This document shows, one piece after another, positions 51,203 to 59,830 of a DNA stretch of 64,000 nucleotides. Source of the stretch: Actinomycetota bacterium (GTDB lineage Bacteria > Actinomycetota > Acidimicrobiia > Acidimicrobiales > Ilumatobacteraceae); NCBI GenBank assembly GCA_026393475.1, contig JAPLAA010000093.1:28067-92066 (forward strand). The letters run 5' to 3'. Below the pieces are notes generated by a model, which did not search any database, had not been told where the DNA came from, and was given only the letters and a program-made list of their open reading frames with translations. The position numbers were made by a program, and so were the translations under genes. How positions within the stretch are numbered: position 1 is the first letter of the stretch; each line of letters begins with the position of its first letter.

Positions 51203-52354
51203 GTGGACCTCACCATCGACCCCGACGAACTCGCCACCTGCGTCAGCTGCGGGTTGTGCCTGCCGCACTGCCCCACGTTCCGCGCCACGGGGGAGGAGGC
51301 GCTGTCGCCACGAGGGCGCATCGCCGCGATGCGGTCGGTGCAGCTCGACGGCGCGCCGGCGGACGACTCGTTCGTCGAGTTCATGAGCAGCTGCGTGCAG
51401 TGCCGCGGGTGTGAACCGGCGTGCCCGAGCGGCGTGCCGTTCGGGCATCTCATGGAGGCGACGCGCAGCACCCTCGCCAGGCAGGGACGGATCACGCCGT
51501 GGTGGCAGCGGGCCGGGTTCCGGGTGCTCGCGCACCACCGCCTGCTGCTCGCCGGATCGACCCTGCTCGCTGCAGGCCAACGGCTGCGGCTCGTGCCGTC
51601 ACGCCTGGGACTGTCGCGCCTGCCGCTGCGGCGGCCGCCGGCGCTGCGCAGCACCGGCACCGACGTGTGGCTGTTCACCGGCTGCGTCATGGACGCTTGG
51701 CTGCGCGACGTGCACGTGGCCACCGCCCGGGTGCTGCAGGGCATCGGCGTCACCTATGCGTTGCCCGGCGCGGGCGGCGGATGTTGTGGCGCACTCCACG
51801 TCCACGCCGGCCTCACCGCCGACACGCAGCGGCTCGCTCGCGACGTGATGGCATCGATGCCCGGCGACGCCCCGATCGTCGTCAACTCCGCCGGCTGCGG
51901 CGCGGCACTCAAGGACTACGGCCATCTGCTCGACACCGCCGAGGCTCGGGCGTTCGCCGCCCGAGTGCTCGACGTGCACGAGTTCGTGGCCCGTCACGCC
52001 GATCGGCTCGCACCCGTCCGTCGGCTGGCACCGGTGATCGTGCAGGATCCGTGCCACCTGCGGCACGTGCAGCGCACGCACCTCGCCGTTCGCACCGTCC
52101 TCGCCAAGGTGGCCGATGTGGTCGAGCTCGACGACGACGGCCTGTGCTGCGGCGCCGGCGGGGCCTACTCGGCACTCGAACCCGAGCTGGCCGGCCAGAT
52201 CCGTGAGCGCAAGCTCGCGTCGATCTCGCGGGCCGGCGGGGCCGACGGCGCGCGCATCGTGGCGAGCGGGAACCCGGGCTGCGCGATGCACCTCCAGGTC
52301 GTCGGTGTCGAGGTCCGTCACCCGATGCAGCTCGTCGCCGAGGCGCTCGGATGA
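51203..52354 (+). CDS. glcF: (Fe-S)-binding protein, GlcF-like glycolate oxidase subunit
   Basis: A 383-aa protein. Two 4Fe-4S motifs near the N-terminus (CVSCGLCLPHCPTF and CVQCRGCEPACPSG) are followed by two CCG-type domains (GGGCCGALHVHAG with downstream NSAGCG, and LCCGAGGAY with SGNPGCAMHLQ), the pattern of GlcF and related heterodisulfide-reductase-like subunits. It should take electrons from GlcD/GlcE, which are encoded 16 kb upstream. The next small gene overlaps its stop (ATGA). Confidence 0.85.
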   Translation: MDLTIDPDELATCVSCGLCLPHCPTFRATGEEALSPRGRIAAMRSVQLDGAPADDSFVEFMSSCVQCRGCEPACPSGVPFGHLMEATRSTLARQGRITPWWQRAGFRVLAHHRLLLAGSTLLAAGQRLRLVPSRLGLSRLPLRRPPALRSTGTDVWLFTGCVMDAWLRDVHVATARVLQGIGVTYALPGAGGGCCGALHVHAGLTADTQRLARDVMASMPGDAPIVVNSAGCGAALKDYGHLLDTAEARAFAARVLDVHEFVARHADRLAPVRRLAPVIVQDPCHLRHVQRTHLAVRTVLAKVADVVELDDDGLCCGAGGAYSALEPELAGQIRERKLASISRAGGADGARIVASGNPGCAMHLQVVGVEVRHPMQLVAEALG

Positions 52355-52554
52355 GCGACTACGACGACCTCGCCGAACGGCTCGAGGCGATCGTCGCCGA
52401 CCTCGACGAGCGTCAGTTCGACATGTTGCGTGAGGCGGCCCGCGAACGCACCGGCCGTCCGGCCGACGACAAGCGCCTCACCCAGGCACGCCGCTCGATC
52501 GAGAAGGCCATCCACCTGCTCCGCGACGACCGCGGTCGAGGCGACGACGACTGA
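52351..52554 (+). CDS. Small acidic hypothetical protein
   Basis: A 67-aa, strongly charged, probably all-helical protein (DDLAERLEAIVADLDERQFDMLREAA) ending in RGRGDDD. No family recognised. It is coupled to glcF by a 4-base overlap and faces the MOSC gene tail to tail with 11 bases between. Confidence 0.6.
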   Translation: MSDYDDLAERLEAIVADLDERQFDMLREAARERTGRPADDKRLTQARRSIEKAIHLLRDDRGRGDDD

Positions 52555-52565
52555 CCAGGCGATCG

Positions 52566-53405
52566 TCAGACGAGGGTGACGGTGTCGCCGGTCGAGACGA
52601 CGCCCGGGGTCGAGACGGTGGCGTACACGCCCACGTTCTGGTCGAGCTCACGCACCACGTGGCGCAGCACGGCCCGGTCGCCGGGGATCGTGGGCGACAC
52701 GTCCCGGGTGATCATCACGCAGCGCGGACACCCCGCCGCCACGTCGAGCACCGCGGTGCCCAATCGCAGCTGCCGGCCCACCCAGGCGAACTCGGGATGT
52801 CCGCCCTGTTCGCCGGTGTCGACCACCAGGCTGGGTCGGAACCGGCGCACGTCGATCACGCGTTCGGGCAACGCCTCCGCGAGCGAACGCAACGCCGAGG
52901 TGGTCATCAACATCACCGGGAAGGCGTCGAGGTAGGTGCCCGGCGGCGACTCGAACTCCATGATCTCCGGCGGGAAGATCGAGAAGTCGGGGAACGGCTC
53001 GTCCTCGTCGCGGCCGAAGATCTGGCGCAGCTCCGTGATCGGGTCGTCGCTGTCGGCCGGCCCGCGGCGGTAGTGGTTGAGCTGGTCGGGTGGCTGCAAC
53101 GGCCACAGCGTCACGCGCTGCCCGAGCGCTTCCGACAGACGGGCGTCGGCGTCCTCATCGGACGAGCGGATCACACGACCGTCCGGCAGCTCGATCTCGA
53201 CCTCGTCGAAGCCGTTCTCGAGGTAGCGCGCGGCCAGCTGCATCAGCGAGCCGATCTTCTTCGCGCCACGGATGCCGCCGCGCTCTTCGTCGCGCACCGC
53301 CCAGGTCCGGTCGCCCACCATGCCCTCGGCCACGAGTTCGGCCGCGCCCACGCGCACGCCGAGCATCGACTTCACCGGGTACTGCCACACTTCTGCCACA
53401 TGCAT
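52566..53405 (-). CDS. MOSC domain-containing protein
   Basis: A 279-aa protein: MOSC N-terminal beta-barrel (VWQYPVKSMLGVRVGAAEL, GMVGDRTWAVRDE) and the MOSC domain with the invariant Cys in GCPRCVMITRD. Start ATG at 53403-53405 (MHVAEVWQYPV). MOSC proteins bind or transfer molybdenum-cofactor sulfur or reduce N-hydroxylated compounds; the function here is not determined. Last gene of the tkt-tal-LOG-MOSC run. Confidence 0.85.
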   Translation of the reverse strand: MHVAEVWQYPVKSMLGVRVGAAELVAEGMVGDRTWAVRDEERGGIRGAKKIGSLMQLAARYLENGFDEVEIELPDGRVIRSSDEDADARLSEALGQRVTLWPLQPPDQLNHYRRGPADSDDPITELRQIFGRDEDEPFPDFSIFPPEIMEFESPPGTYLDAFPVMLMTTSALRSLAEALPERVIDVRRFRPSLVVDTGEQGGHPEFAWVGRQLRLGTAVLDVAAGCPRCVMITRDVSPTIPGDRAVLRHVVRELDQNVGVYATVSTPGVVSTGDTVTLV

Positions 53406-53436
53406 GGTGCGATGTTCGCGCATCGCGGCAGGGTCG

Positions 53437-54486
53437 TCAGTCCTGTTCAGGTGTGAAGCTGTTCAGCGTGTCGATCAAGGCACGCAGTTCGCCGTAGCCG
53501 TGCTTCGCGAACGTGAACGCGATGCGGGGGAGCGCGACATGGTCGTGCTCCTTGCGTTCGGGGTCGAGCGCCTCGACGCGGGCGATGGTCCCTCGCTTGC
53601 ACAGGTGCCCGAAGCGCGTGTTGAGCACCTCGAGTTGCTCGTCGGTGACGGTGTGCTGCATGCGGATCACGAGCAGGTCGCCCACGTACCGCAGCGAGTG
53701 GTAGTTGGCGTAGAAGCGCAGGATCTCGTCGACCGCACGGTGGCAGTCGTCGGTCACGAGGTACAGCTGGGTGTCGGCCTCCGCGACGAGCCCGAGCTTC
53801 ACGAGCAGGCCCTCGATCACGTCGTGCACCGATTCCCAGTACTTGCCGCCCGGCGTGTCGAGGAAGACGATCGGCACGGGCAGGCCCTTGCCGGTCTGGG
53901 TGAGGGTGAGCAACTCGAAGGTCTCGTCGAGGGTACCGAACCCGCCCGGCAGGCAGATGAATCCTCGGCTCTCCTTCACGAGCATGAGTTTTCGGGTGAA
54001 GAAGTACTTCATGCTCACGTACTTCTCGTCGCCGGCGATGACCGGGTTGGCGCCCTGCTCGAACGGCAGGCGGATCGACACCCCGATCGAGTGCTCGCGA
54101 CCAGCACCTTCCATCGCGGCCTGCATGATCCCGGGGCCTGCGCCGGTGACGACCATCCACCCTGCCTGGGCCAGGTCGTAGGCGACGTCGCGCGCCGCCT
54201 GGTACAGCGGATCGTGGTCCTTGGTGCGAGCGGACCCGAAGATGGCGACCTTGGGTGCGTCGTGGTACGGGGCGAACATCTCGAACGCCTCGCCCATCTC
54301 GAGCAGGGCAGCGCTGGTGATCTTCAGGTCGACGAGATCCGGCTGGATGCGGAACATCTCGGTGAGCGCCTCGACCATCTGCGCCGCGGTGCGGCGGTGA
54401 CGTTGGCTGGGGAGCGCCTCGAGCGCGGCTGCGAGCGCGGCGTACGTCTCGGCAGGGACGGTTGCGGGCACGGTCGGATCGGTCAC
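53437..54486 (-). CDS. LOG family (TIGR00730-like) protein
   Basis: A 349-aa Rossmann-like protein with the LOG motif PGGFGTLDE and the upstream VVTGAGPGIMQAAMEGA and MKYFFTRKLMLVKES segments. Longer than plain LOG proteins (about 180-200 aa) by an N-terminal helical region and a C-terminal domain of about 100 residues. LOG enzymes release cytokinin-type bases from nucleotide 5'-monophosphates or act as related nucleotide phosphoribohydrolases; substrate here unknown. GTG start 15 bases after tal. Confidence 0.82.
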   Translation of the reverse strand: MTDPTVPATVPAETYAALAAALEALPSQRHRRTAAQMVEALTEMFRIQPDLVDLKITSAALLEMGEAFEMFAPYHDAPKVAIFGSARTKDHDPLYQAARDVAYDLAQAGWMVVTGAGPGIMQAAMEGAGREHSIGVSIRLPFEQGANPVIAGDEKYVSMKYFFTRKLMLVKESRGFICLPGGFGTLDETFELLTLTQTGKGLPVPIVFLDTPGGKYWESVHDVIEGLLVKLGLVAEADTQLYLVTDDCHRAVDEILRFYANYHSLRYVGDLLVIRMQHTVTDEQLEVLNTRFGHLCKRGTIARVEALDPERKEHDHVALPRIAFTFAKHGYGELRALIDTLNSFTPEQD

Positions 54487-54501
54487 GGTGGAACCGTCCG
54501 A

Positions 54502-55611
54502 TCAGCCGGCGCGGAACTCGTCGGCCTTGGCCGCGAGCGCCCCGAGCAGTTCGTCGAAGCTCTTCTGGAAGCTCGCGACGCCCTCGCGCTCGAGCTTGTC
54601 AGCGACGTCGTCGAGGTCGATGCCCACGGCGGCGAGGCCCTTCCAGGCCGCTTCCGCCTGGTCGACGTCGGCGTCGACGCGCCGGACGAGGTTGCCGTGA
54701 TCGGCGAACGCCTCGAGCGTGGCATCGGGCAGAGTGTTCACCGTGTCGGGACCGATCAGCTCGTCGACGTACAAGGTGTCGGGATAGGCGGGGTTCTTGG
54801 TGGAGGTGCTGGCCCACAACGGACGTTGCACCACGGCACCGCGCGCCTTCAGCGCCTCCCAGCGGGGGCCGCTGAACGTGCGCTGGAACAGCTGGTAGGC
54901 GAGCTTGCCCTGGGCGACGGCACCCTTGCCCCGCAGCGCGAGCGCATCGGGCGACCCGATCGCGTCGAGGCGGTAGTCGATCTCGGAGTCGACTCGGCTG
55001 ATGAAGAAGCTCGCCACGCTGGCGACCTTCGAGAGGTCGGCGCCGGGCGTCGTCGCGTACTGCTCGAGCCCGGCGATGTATGCCTCCATCACCTGCTCGT
55101 AGCGGGCGAGGCTGAAGATCAACGTGACGTTGATGCTGCGCCCCTCGGCGATCATCTGCTGGATCGCCGGCAGCCCTTCGAGGGTCGCCGGGATCTTCAC
55201 CATCAGGTTCGGCCGGTCGATCGTCTGGTGCAGGATGCGGGCCGCGGTCTCGGTGCCCGCCGCGTCGTGGGCGAGGCCGGGATCGACCTCGACGCTCACG
55301 TAGCCGTCGGCGCCGTAGCTCTGGTGGTACACGGGTGCGAACACGTCGAGCGCGCTGTTGATGTCCTGCAGCACCATCGACCAGTAGTCCTCGATCACCG
55401 GGCGGCCTTCGGCGGCCAACTCACGGAACTGCTCGTCGTAGTCGGCAGAACCCTGGATCGCCTTCTGGAAGATCGTCGGGTTGCTCGTGAGGCCGCGCAC
55501 CCCGTTGGCGGCGAGGCGGGTGAGTTCACCCGAGGTGATGTAGCCGCGCTTCAGGTTGTCGAGCCAGGGGCTTTGGCCGAACTCGTTGTAGAGGCTGAGC
55601 AGTCGATCCAT
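54502..55611 (-). CDS. tal: Transaldolase
   Basis: A 369-aa enzyme of the longer actinobacterial type. Seen: GLTSNPTIFQKAI, NLMVKIPATLEGLPAI with the Schiff-base Lys, INVTLIFSLARYEQVMEAY and RPLWASTSTKNPAY. It moves dihydroxyacetone units between sugar phosphates in the non-oxidative pentose phosphate path. The AAAGGA ribosome site precedes the ATG. tkt lies immediately upstream with 33 bases between. Confidence 0.96.
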   Translation of the reverse strand: MDRLLSLYNEFGQSPWLDNLKRGYITSGELTRLAANGVRGLTSNPTIFQKAIQGSADYDEQFRELAAEGRPVIEDYWSMVLQDINSALDVFAPVYHQSYGADGYVSVEVDPGLAHDAAGTETAARILHQTIDRPNLMVKIPATLEGLPAIQQMIAEGRSINVTLIFSLARYEQVMEAYIAGLEQYATTPGADLSKVASVASFFISRVDSEIDYRLDAIGSPDALALRGKGAVAQGKLAYQLFQRTFSGPRWEALKARGAVVQRPLWASTSTKNPAYPDTLYVDELIGPDTVNTLPDATLEAFADHGNLVRRVDADVDQAEAAWKGLAAVGIDLDDVADKLEREGVASFQKSFDELLGALAAKADEFRAG

Positions 55612-55644
55612 GGGGGAGATCCTTTCGGGGAGTTCTGACGTGTC

Positions 55645-57597
55645 TCAGCCCGCGACCATGTCGCGAGCCGTGGTGACCACGTGGTCGAGGTTGATGCCGA
55701 GGCGATCGAGGACGACGGCGCCCGGTGCACTGGCACCGAAGCGGTCGATGCCGATGGAGCGGTCGGCCCAGCGGGCCCAACCGAACGTGGTGGCGGCCTC
55801 GACGGAGAGCACCGGCACGCCGGCGGGCAGGATCGCCGCCCTGACGTCGTCGCCCTGGCGCTCGAAGCGGTCCCAGCTCGGCATGCTCACGACGCGCACG
55901 CGGATGTCGCCGGCGAGCGCCTCGGATGCGGCGACGGCGAGCGCCACCTCGCTGCCCGTGGCGACGATCACGAGCTGCGGGTCGTCGGCGTCGCGGACGA
56001 TGCCCGCGCCGGTGTGGACGGCGCCGCCGTCGGTGCGGACGGGGATGTTCTGGCGCGACAGCACGAGCGCCGTGGGACCGTCGTGTTCGACTGCGGCGAC
56101 CCAGGCCTGCATCGTCTCGTTGGCGTCGGCCGGGCGGATGACCTGCAGGTCGGGGATGGCCCGCAGCGTGGCGACGTGCTCGACGGGCTGGTGGGTGGGG
56201 CCGTCCTCGCCGACGCCGACCGAGTCGTGGGTGAACACGAACACGACCTTGGCCCGGCTGAGGGCTGCGAGGCGAACGGCCGGCCGCATGTAGTCGAGGA
56301 ACACGAAGAACGTGCCTCCGGCGGGCAGCACGCCGCCGTGGAGCGCCATGCCGACCATCGCCGAACCCATGCCGTGCTCGCGGATGCCGTAGTAGATCTG
56401 GCGGCCGTCGGGGTGCTCGACAGACTGGGGCACCTGCCCGGCGAGCTTCGTGCCGGTGTTGCCGGTGAGGTCGGCGGCGCCGGCCACCAGGGCGGGCACC
56501 GAGTCGAGCGAGGCGTTGAAGGCCTTCTCGATCGCGACGCGCGTGGCGATCGACTCGCCGTCGGCGTACGAGGGGAGTGCCTCCTGCCAGCCGGCCAGAC
56601 CGGTCGCGTGCCAGGTGGCGTCCCACAGCGCCGCGTCGATGCCGGCCGCGTGGTGCCGTTCGCGCCAGGCGCTCACCGCTGCGTCACCGCGCGATGCGCA
56701 GTGGGTGCGGTACGCGGCGACGAGGTCGTCGGGCGCCCAGAACGGCTCGTCGGGGATGCCCATGACGGCCTTGGTGTTGGTGACGTGCTCGGCCGTGAAC
56801 GGGTTGCCGTGAGCGTGGGGGTTGTCGGTGAGATCGGGGCTCGGGTACCCGATGTGGCTGCGCAGGATCAGCAGGCTCGGACGCTCGGTCTCTGCCATGC
56901 CGAGCCGGATGCCGGCTTCGAGCGCATCGAGGTCGTCGGCGACCTCGCCGAGCTGCTCGACGTGCCAGCCGTAGGCCTCGAAGCGCTTGGCGACGTCGTC
57001 GCTGTACGACAGGTTCGTGTCGCCGTCGATCGTGACGTGGTTGTCGTCGTAGATGCAGACGATGCCGCCGAGGCCGAGGTGCCCGGCGAGCGAGGCGGCC
57101 TCGTGGCTGAGGCCCTCCATGAAGCAGCCGTCGCCGACGATCACGAAGGTGTGGTGGTGGACCGACTCGGCGCCGAAGTGGGCGCGCAGGCGACGCTCGG
57201 CGATCGCCATGCCGACCGAGTTGGCGAATCCCTGGCCGAGCGGACCGGTCGTGACCTCGACGCCGGCGGTGTGGTGCACCTCGGGGTGGCCGGGTGTGGC
57301 CGACCCCCACTGGCGGAACTCCTGGATGTCGTCGAGTTCGAGGCCGTAGCCGGCGAGGAACAGCATCGAGTACTGCAGGATCGACGCATGGCCGTTCGAC
57401 AGGATGAACCGGTCGCGGTCGACCCAGTGTGGATCGGCGGGGGAGTGCCGCATGATCCGGCCGTAGAGCACATGGGCGAGCGGGGCGAGCGACATCGCCG
57501 TGCCCTGGTGGCCGCTCTTCGCGTAGAGCGGGGCATCCATGGCGAACCCACGGATGAGCGAGATGGCCTGTTGTTCTTGTTCGGGGGTCAGCGACAC
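55645..57597 (-). CDS. tkt: Transketolase
   Basis: A 650-aa thiamine-diphosphate enzyme. GTG start at 57595-57597, 8 bases after a TACAGT box. Seen: SGHQGTAMSLAPLAHVLY, DRFILSNGHASILQYSMLF, GPLGQGFANSVGMAIAE, the ThDP/metal motif GDGCFMEGLSHEAASLAG with downstream DDNHVTIDG, and the pyrimidine-domain YYGIREHGMGSAMVGMAL. Works with the adjacent transaldolase. Confidence 0.96.
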   Translation of the reverse strand: MSLTPEQEQQAISLIRGFAMDAPLYAKSGHQGTAMSLAPLAHVLYGRIMRHSPADPHWVDRDRFILSNGHASILQYSMLFLAGYGLELDDIQEFRQWGSATPGHPEVHHTAGVEVTTGPLGQGFANSVGMAIAERRLRAHFGAESVHHHTFVIVGDGCFMEGLSHEAASLAGHLGLGGIVCIYDDNHVTIDGDTNLSYSDDVAKRFEAYGWHVEQLGEVADDLDALEAGIRLGMAETERPSLLILRSHIGYPSPDLTDNPHAHGNPFTAEHVTNTKAVMGIPDEPFWAPDDLVAAYRTHCASRGDAAVSAWRERHHAAGIDAALWDATWHATGLAGWQEALPSYADGESIATRVAIEKAFNASLDSVPALVAGAADLTGNTGTKLAGQVPQSVEHPDGRQIYYGIREHGMGSAMVGMALHGGVLPAGGTFFVFLDYMRPAVRLAALSRAKVVFVFTHDSVGVGEDGPTHQPVEHVATLRAIPDLQVIRPADANETMQAWVAAVEHDGPTALVLSRQNIPVRTDGGAVHTGAGIVRDADDPQLVIVATGSEVALAVAASEALAGDIRVRVVSMPSWDRFERQGDDVRAAILPAGVPVLSVEAATTFGWARWADRSIGIDRFGASAPGAVVLDRLGINLDHVVTTARDMVAG

Positions 57598-57605
57598 GTG
57601 AGCCG

Positions 57606-57611
57606 ACTGTA
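57606..57611 (-). promoter_or_regulatory. -10-like box TACAGT before the tkt operon
   Basis: On the minus strand TACAGT ends 8 bases before the tkt GTG; it would drive tkt-tal-LOG-MOSC. Confidence 0.45.
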
Positions 57612-57714
57612 GTGCAGGCAGGCGCACCGCATCGGTGGGACCACGGGGAATCCGAGCGGCGACAGGCTCACGCCGTGGCCGGTGTTGCACGGCGATGCCC
57701 GCTCGGCGCGGCCG

Positions 57715-57720
57715 TAGCCT
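57715..57720 (+). promoter_or_regulatory. -10-like box TAGCCT before the PRMT-like gene
   Basis: TAGCCT ends exactly 6 bases before the ATG at 57727, predicting a leaderless mRNA. Confidence 0.5.
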
Positions 57721-57726
57721 GCCCGC

Positions 57727-58743
57727 ATGATCAATCGGGTGAGCGAGGCAGCGTCGCGAGCGATGCGTTCGGCATCGCGCTTCGCCGCGGCGCGGATCGC
57801 GTCGAGCGACCGGATGATGGAACTGCTCTACGACCAGGCGAACGAGACCAACTTCGGCGGGTTCGCAGCCCATGAGGAGATGCTCAGCGATTCGGTGCGT
57901 GTCGACGCCTACCACCGCGGCATCCACCGCAACGTGAAGCCTGGTGACGTGGTGCTCGACCTCGGGGCCGGCACGGGGCTGCTCGCGTTCATGGCGAGTC
58001 GCGCCGGGGCGAAGAAGGTCTACGCCATCGAGCACTCAGACTTCGTCGATGTCGCCCGCGAGATCGCCCGCGTCAACGGCTTCACCAACATCGAGTTCGT
58101 GCGAGCGAACAGCCGCGAGTTCACACCGCCCGAGCCCATCGACGTGGTGGTCCACGAGCAGATGGGCGACGAACTGTTCAACGAGAACCTGGTCCAGAAC
58201 CTGCTCGATGTCCGCGAGCGCGTCTTGCGGCCCGGAGGGCGGATCCTTCCGGCGAGGTTCCGGCTCTTCGTCGAGCCGGTGACCATGCGTCCGTCGATGC
58301 GTGTCCGCCGCTTCTGGAACATCGACCTGCCCGACGACATCGACCTGAGCGGCATGGAGCACTCGCCCGTCGCGTCACGGTTCGACACCCGCAACGAACA
58401 GACGTGGGCCCGGGCCGGGTCGGTGGCGGCAACGTTCGGTGTGCCACGACCGATCCTCGAGTTCGATCTGAACGCGCTCGACTCCGTCGGCTCGATCCCC
58501 ACCGACTTCGTCGTCGATCGGACTGCATCGGCCGACATGATCGTCGATGGCACGTGCGTGTGGTTCGAGGCGCTGTTCGACGACCAGACCGTCCTGTCCA
58601 CATCACCGTTGGCCACCAACACCAGCTGGGGCAACAGGATGTACCGCCTCGACCAGGAGTTCAAACAGGGCCAGCAGCTGCGGCTCGCGGTCCACCTCGA
58701 GCAACTGGTCGACGCGTCCACCTGGACCGTGTCGGTGGTGTGA
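57727..58743 (+). CDS. PRMT-like class I SAM-dependent methyltransferase
   Basis: A 338-aa methyltransferase with the layout of protein arginine methyltransferases. SAM site: VVLDLGAGTGLLAFMASRAG (residues 76-95) and acidic VYAIEHSD. The 'double-E' loop aligns with PRMTs residue by residue: Glu144 and Glu153 in VHEQMGDELFNEN. The C-terminal barrel contains LSTSPLATNTSWGN, where eukaryotic PRMTs have THW; the His is Ser300 here. Substrate (protein arginine or something else) is not known. It is divergent from tkt. Confidence 0.78.
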   Translation: MINRVSEAASRAMRSASRFAAARIASSDRMMELLYDQANETNFGGFAAHEEMLSDSVRVDAYHRGIHRNVKPGDVVLDLGAGTGLLAFMASRAGAKKVYAIEHSDFVDVAREIARVNGFTNIEFVRANSREFTPPEPIDVVVHEQMGDELFNENLVQNLLDVRERVLRPGGRILPARFRLFVEPVTMRPSMRVRRFWNIDLPDDIDLSGMEHSPVASRFDTRNEQTWARAGSVAATFGVPRPILEFDLNALDSVGSIPTDFVVDRTASADMIVDGTCVWFEALFDDQTVLSTSPLATNTSWGNRMYRLDQEFKQGQQLRLAVHLEQLVDASTWTVSVV

Positions 58744-58753
58744 TCCGGCAGGC

Positions 58754-58784
58754 GGTTCCACCCTCAGCGCTCGGGAGTGGGACC
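58754..58784. terminator. Hairpin between convergent PRMT-like and hypothetical genes
   Basis: GGTTCCAC pairs with GTGGGACC (one wobble) around a 15-base loop in the 50-base gap. Confidence 0.35.
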
Positions 58785-58793
58785 GGCCGACAG

Positions 58794-59192
58794 TCAGGCG
58801 ACGGGCGGGAGGAGGGTGAACGGCACCAGGTGCCACGGGCCTTGGCCGACGCGGCAGTGAGCGAAGATCTGCCGGTACTCGGTGAACTCGAGTTCGCCAC
58901 GCACGAGGCGGTAGGTGAACTTGCCGGGATCGACCGTGAACGGGCTGACGTTGCGGGCGATCTGCTCGTCGTCGGGGTCCAGTCCGTTGCGGAACACGAC
59001 CTCGAACACGCCCTGACCGCTCTCATCGGGCGGACAGAAGATGAGCGCGACCAGGTGTGGCGACAAGGTGACGGGCACGGGCGACGGGGCTGCCTGGCTG
59101 AACATCGCACCGGTGAGGTCGATGCGGGTGGACGGCCCGGGCGCCTGGCGCATCTCGAAGTTCTCGACGAACAGCGCTGACACGATCTGCAT
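58794..59192 (-). CDS. Hypothetical protein, beta-rich
   Basis: A 132-aa protein starting at ATG 59190-59192 (MQIVSALFVENFEM). No family recognised with confidence; the pattern of short strands (LVALIFCPPDE, GVFEVVFRNG, GKFTYRLVRGELEF) and a Pro-rich end suggest a small beta fold. It shares a 23-base divergent promoter with the next gene. Confidence 0.6.
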   Translation of the reverse strand: MQIVSALFVENFEMRQAPGPSTRIDLTGAMFSQAAPSPVPVTLSPHLVALIFCPPDESGQGVFEVVFRNGLDPDDEQIARNVSPFTVDPGKFTYRLVRGELEFTEYRQIFAHCRVGQGPWHLVPFTLLPPVA

Positions 59193-59215
59193 CGGGCCGA
59201 GGGTACCGTTGCCCG
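59193..59215. promoter_or_regulatory. 23-base bidirectional promoter with overlapping -10 boxes
   Basis: AGGGTACCGT carries TACCGT on the plus strand (59204-59209, 6 bases before the ATG at 59216) and TACCCT on the minus strand (59205 to 59200, 7 bases before the ATG at 59192). The two boxes share the TA step, so only one direction can be occupied at a time. Confidence 0.55.
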
Positions 59216-59650
59216 ATGGGCTACACATCCGCTCCCGACGGTTGGTGGCAGGCGTTCGTCGCCGCTCTGCCGGCCCGCACCGCGAAGTTGGCCGTCACCC
59301 GGGCCGACGGCAGCCCGCACGTGGCACCCGTCTGGGTCGACCTCGACGGCGACGACATCGTGTTCATGACCTCCGCCGACACGATCAAGGGCAAGTCGAT
59401 CCTGCGCGACGGCCGCGTCGCCCTGTGCTTCGACGACGAGCGGCCGCCGTTCTCGTTCGTCACGCTCACCGGCACCGCCACCACGTCGACCGACCCGGAC
59501 GAACTCCAGGCGTGGGGCACCCGCATCGGTGGCCGGTACATGGGCGCCGACCAGGCCGAGGCCTACGGCCGTCGCAACGCCGTGCCGCCCGAGATGGTGG
59601 TGCGGGTCACCGTCACCAACGTCGTGGCCAAGGTCGACGTCGCCGACTGA
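59216..59650 (+). CDS. PPOX-class F420-dependent oxidoreductase
   Basis: A 144-aa split-barrel protein with the family pattern KLAVTRADGSPHVAPVWVDLDGDDIVFMTSADTIKGKSI, LRDGRVALCFDDERPPFSFVTLTGTA. The second PPOX protein of the window; the two are only distantly similar. Probable F420 or FMN binding; substrate unknown. Confidence 0.87.
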   Translation: MGYTSAPDGWWQAFVAALPARTAKLAVTRADGSPHVAPVWVDLDGDDIVFMTSADTIKGKSILRDGRVALCFDDERPPFSFVTLTGTATTSTDPDELQAWGTRIGGRYMGADQAEAYGRRNAVPPEMVVRVTVTNVVAKVDVAD

Positions 59651-59710
59651 GCCGTCGTTCGGGCGCTGAGCTCGCCGGGCCACTACCGAGGTCGAGCGGT
59701 CGTCGCGCCA

Positions 59711-59779
59711 GGTGTCGTTGCGATGGCGAGCAGGTGTCATCCAGGTGACACCGGTGGCCGGGCGGATGTGGTCTGATAT
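59711..59779 (+). promoter_or_regulatory. Putative operator and promoter upstream of the second APH-fold kinase
   Basis: A perfect 7-bp inverted repeat GGTGTCA-TCCAGG-TGACACC (59733-59752) with an extra half-site GGTGTCG at 59711-59717. A possible -10 (TGATAT, 59774-59779) follows. This gene has a leader and a GGGGGGA ribosome site, unlike most neighbours. Regulator unknown. Confidence 0.45.
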
Positions 59780-59830
59780 GGCTCGATCGGCCCTGGGGAG
59801 GGCGATCGAGGACCTGTTGGGGGGACCGTC

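Noticed and set aside
53272..55638. A 788-codon plus-strand open frame over LOG and tal
   Set aside because: Spans two real minus-strand genes and their gap; no domain.
55681..57612. A 643-codon plus-strand open frame over tkt
   Set aside because: Composition is Val/Gly/Asp/Ala-rich without motifs; the minus strand is an intact transketolase.
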